From: an uncultured Dorea sp.
GTDB lineage: Bacteria > Bacillota > Clostridia > Lachnospirales > Lachnospiraceae
Direction: 5' to 3'
Assembly: GCA_910587575.1 (NCBI GenBank)
Contig: CAJULU010000035.1
Location: 37,146 to 45,415, forward strand
Length of the DNA stretch: 8,270 nt
Position 1 is the first letter of the stretch, and each line of letters opens with the position of its first letter. Below the pieces are notes generated by a model, which worked only from the letters and a program-made list of their open reading frames with translations, had not been told where the DNA came from and did no database searches. Positions 6,538-8,270 of the stretch are shown piece by piece. The translations under genes and the position numbers were made by a program.

Positions 6538-6563
6538 TGAAAAATAGATGTGAAAAATAGGTG
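6538..6563 (+). repeat. Tandem 13-mer, two units
   Basis: TGAAAAATAGATG (6538-6550) is followed directly by TGAAAAATAGGTG (6551-6563), identical at 12 of 13 positions. The pair starts at the exact end of repeat B, copy 2, and ends 46 bases before the guaA start. It may be a replication-slippage duplication. Confidence 0.8.
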
Positions 6564-6609
6564 TGGAATTATAGAAGAATCGGGATTGGAAATTCAAGGA
6601 GGGATGCAA

Positions 6610-8157
6610 GTGAAGAGAGAATTGGTGATTGTGTTGGATTTTGGGGGACAGTATAACCAGCTTGTGGCGAGGCGTGTCCGGGAGTGCAATGTGTACTGTG
6701 AGATTTATTCTTATAAGACGGAGCTTGAGAAGATTAAGGCGATGAATCCTAAGGGGATTATCCTGACGGGAGGACCGAACAGTTGTTATGAGGCGGATTC
6801 TCCGACGTACTCCAGGGATCTTTTTGACATGGGGATTCCTGTTCTGGGGCTTTGTTATGGGGCACAGCTTATGATGCATGTGCTTGGGGGAACCGTGGCG
6901 CGTGCGGATGTGCGGGAGTATGGCAAGACGGAGGTTCTGGTGGACAAGAGGGAATCCAGGATTTTCCGGGATGTTTCGGAAAAGACGGTGTGCTGGATGA
7001 GCCATTTTGATTCTGTTTTTAAGGTGGCGCCGGGATTTGAGGTTACTGCCCATACGGTGGATTGTCCTGTGGCTGCGGCTGAAAATACGGACGCAGGATT
7101 ATATGCGATTCAGTTCCACCCGGAGGTGCTGCATACGGAGGAAGGGACGAAGATGCTTTCTAACTTCGTGCTGGATGTATGTGGTTGTGCGGGGGACTGG
7201 CGGATGGATTCGTTCGTGGAAGAGTCTGTGCGGCAGATTCGTGACAAGGTGGGAAGCGGAAGAGTGCTCTGTGCGCTGTCGGGCGGGGTGGACTCTTCGG
7301 TGGCTGCGGTCTTGCTGTCCAAGGCGGTTGGGGCGCAGCTTACCTGTGTGTTTGTGGATCACGGGCTGCTTCGGAAAAATGAAGGGGATGAAGTGGAGGC
7401 TGTGTTTGGACCGGAGGGGGAGTATGACTTGAATTTTATCCGTGTCAATGCGCAGCAGAGATTTTATGATAAGCTGGCGGGGGTGTCTGACCCGGAACAG
7501 AAGCGGAAGATGATTGGGGAAGAGTTTATCCGTGTGTTTGAGGAGGAAGCGAAGAAGATCGGCGCGGTGGATTTCCTTGTGCAGGGGACCATTTACCCGG
7601 ATGTGGTGGAGAGCGGCCTTGGCGGGGAGTCGGCTGTGATCAAGTCCCACCATAATGTGGGCGGATTGCCGGATTATGTGGATTTTAAGGAGATTATTGA
7701 GCCGCTTCGGGATTTGTTTAAGGATGAGGTAAGGAAGGCGGGGCTGGAACTGGGGATTCCGGAGTATCTGGTGTTCCGCCAGCCGTTCCCGGGACCGGGG
7801 CTTGGCGTGCGGATTGTTGGGGAGGTTACGGAGGAGAAGGTCCGGATTGTGCAGGATGCGGATGCGATTTACCGGGAGGAGATTGAAAATGCGGGGATTG
7901 CCCGGGGGATTGGTCAGTATTTTGCGGCGCTTACGAATATGCAGAGTGTCGGGGTCATGGGGGATGAGAGGACTTATGATTATGCGGTGGCGCTTAGGGC
8001 GGTGAATACGGTTGACTTTATGACGGCGGAGGCGGCGGAGATTCCGTTTGGGGTGCTTAAAAAGGTTATGGGGAGGATTATTAATGAGGTTAAGGGGGTT
8101 AATCGGGTGATGTATGATCTGACGAGTAAGCCGCCGGGGACGATTGAGTTCGAGTAG
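6610..8157 (+). CDS. guaA: GMP synthase (glutamine-hydrolysing)
   Basis: A 515-residue enzyme, normal length, that converts XMP to GMP using ATP and glutamine, the last step of de novo guanine nucleotide synthesis in the cytoplasm. The N-terminal class I glutamine amidotransferase domain (about 5-190) has the oxyanion-loop region TGGPNS (53-58), the nucleophile C82 in GLCYGAQ (80-86), and H170 and E172 in QFHPEV. The ATP pyrophosphatase domain has the P-loop SGGVDSS (224-230). The C-terminal dimerisation domain carries RQPFPGPGLGVR (390-401) and ends KPPGTIEFE. All catalytic residues are present. The GTG at 6610 is chosen: AGGAGG (6597-6602) lies seven bases upstream and the protein then starts MKRELVIVLDFGGQ, whereas the in-frame ATG at 6604 touches the ribosome binding site and the GTG at 6550 would add twenty unrelated residues. 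It has no purine-gene neighbour. Confidence 0.98.
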   Translation: MKRELVIVLDFGGQYNQLVARRVRECNVYCEIYSYKTELEKIKAMNPKGIILTGGPNSCYEADSPTYSRDLFDMGIPVLGLCYGAQLMMHVLGGTVARADVREYGKTEVLVDKRESRIFRDVSEKTVCWMSHFDSVFKVAPGFEVTAHTVDCPVAAAENTDAGLYAIQFHPEVLHTEEGTKMLSNFVLDVCGCAGDWRMDSFVEESVRQIRDKVGSGRVLCALSGGVDSSVAAVLLSKAVGAQLTCVFVDHGLLRKNEGDEVEAVFGPEGEYDLNFIRVNAQQRFYDKLAGVSDPEQKRKMIGEEFIRVFEEEAKKIGAVDFLVQGTIYPDVVESGLGGESAVIKSHHNVGGLPDYVDFKEIIEPLRDLFKDEVRKAGLELGIPEYLVFRQPFPGPGLGVRIVGEVTEEKVRIVQDADAIYREEIENAGIARGIGQYFAALTNMQSVGVMGDERTYDYAVALRAVNTVDFMTAEAAEIPFGVLKKVMGRIINEVKGVNRVMYDLTSKPPGTIEFE

Positions 8158-8159
8158 CG

Positions 8160-8236
8160 GATAAAATCCCGGAAATGCTGATAAAATGGGCGTTTCCGGG
8201 AGTGCTTTATGCCGTTTGGCTCTAAAATGGCTCTAA
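8160..8236. repeat. Cluster of short direct repeats after guaA
   Basis: TGGCTCTAA occurs at 8217-8225 and 8228-8236, one helical turn (11 bases) apart. GATAAAAT occurs at 8160-8167 and 8180-8187, and TAAAATGG at 8182-8189 and 8223-8230. Such spaced repeats resemble arm-type binding sites of tyrosine integrases, and the guaA 3' end is a known insertion site for integrative elements. No integrase gene is in view; the rest of the window to 8270 holds nothing else recognisable. Confidence 0.45.
8168..8200 (+). terminator. GC-rich hairpin after guaA, candidate terminator
   Basis: CCCGGAAATGC (8168-8178) pairs with GCGTTTCCGGG (8190-8200) over 11 positions with one G-T pair and an 11-base loop. 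It starts ten bases after the guaA stop codon. The following bases (AGTGCTTTAT) hold only a short T-run, so it is a weak terminator at best; it could also be part of a recombination site. Confidence 0.45.
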
Positions 8237-8270
8237 TTATTTGAGGAATACTGGACTTTGGGTGGGTATC

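Larger units (their letters stand above)
6395..6547 (+). pseudogene. Possible gene remnant carrying repeats A and B
   Basis: A frame without a convincing start is open from just after a TGA (6392-6394) to a TAG at 6545-6547. It begins DGGENAAAYGLAAMCRRS, passes an alanine/glycine-rich stretch (AALAAGGYMV) that could be a short membrane or helical segment, then the shared segment KKMIEQQEKQM, and ends GGKLHAAVIEK. The tail resembles the cytoplasmic end of a membrane protein, but no family is recognised. ATG codons at 6434 and 6473 lack ribosome binding sites. It could be the C-terminal remnant of a gene whose front has been lost or frameshifted. Confidence 0.3.
6174..6609. other. 436-bp gap before guaA with repeats and broken reading frames
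   Basis: No recognisable gene fills this gap. It contains the two copies of repeat A, copy 2 of repeat B, a tandem 13-mer and a hairpin, each listed separately. Several short frames give alanine-rich pieces near the repeats, for example VIAAGAFGA read from 6174 and AALAAGG read at 6449-6469, but they are interrupted by stops or lie in other frames. This suggests one or two decayed copies of a small gene. TATAAT occurs at 6328-6333 but lacks a good -35 box, so no guaA promoter can be named with confidence. No purine riboswitch core was recognised. Confidence 0.5.

Noticed and set aside
6174..6609. Purine riboswitch in the guaA leader
   Set aside because: The conserved purine aptamer core and its paired stems could not be found in this gap.
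6550..6609. N-terminal extension of GuaA from GTG 6550
   Set aside because: The extension falls partly in the tandem 13-mer and is unlike GuaA, and a strong ribosome binding site precedes GTG 6610.

Overview
The window reads as a chromosomal segment of a gut-type Clostridia, most likely Lachnospiraceae (inference). The reasons are strong AGGAGG-like ribosome binding sites, roughly balanced base composition, all genes on the + strand, and protein styles typical of that family: a short GuaA, a polyferredoxin-type membrane 4Fe-4S protein, a GH36 alpha-galactosidase and an HPr-like protein of 76 residues. No rRNA, tRNA, CRISPR array, transposase or integrase gene was seen.

Layout: bases 1-100 hold a strong hairpin and the leader of the first gene. 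101-997 encodes a membrane 4Fe-4S protein related to NapH. 1045-1920 encodes an AraC-family regulator, followed by a complete cytoplasmic GH36 alpha-galactosidase at 2040-4265. The regulator/enzyme pair looks like a local alpha-galactoside utilisation module, although no sugar transporter lies in the window. 4455-4685 encodes a small HPr-like protein that lacks the phosphoryl-accepting histidine but keeps the region around the regulatory serine. 4812-6173 encodes a MATE-family efflux protein behind a good sigma-A-type promoter. 6610-8157 encodes GMP synthase (guaA) from a GTG start.

The least explained DNA is between genes. The 436-bp gap 6174-6609 contains two copies of a 35-bp sequence that can be read as the peptide KKMIEQQEKQM. 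Its second copy runs into another 35-bp sequence whose partner lies about 2.2 kb away, just after the alpha-galactosidase gene. A tandem 13-mer and a perfect 7-bp hairpin lie in the same gap. This looks like the remains of a dispersed repeat or of a duplicated small gene. Downstream of guaA there is a GC-rich hairpin and a cluster of short direct repeats; the 3' end of guaA is a known integration hotspot, so this may be an attachment region.

The genes do not form one pathway. The carbohydrate genes (regulator, alpha-galactosidase, possibly the HPr-like protein) make the only coherent functional group. The redox protein, MATE pump and guaA are separate units. No clear new multi-gene system is visible; the best leads are the HPr-like protein without its histidine and the mosaic repeats before guaA.
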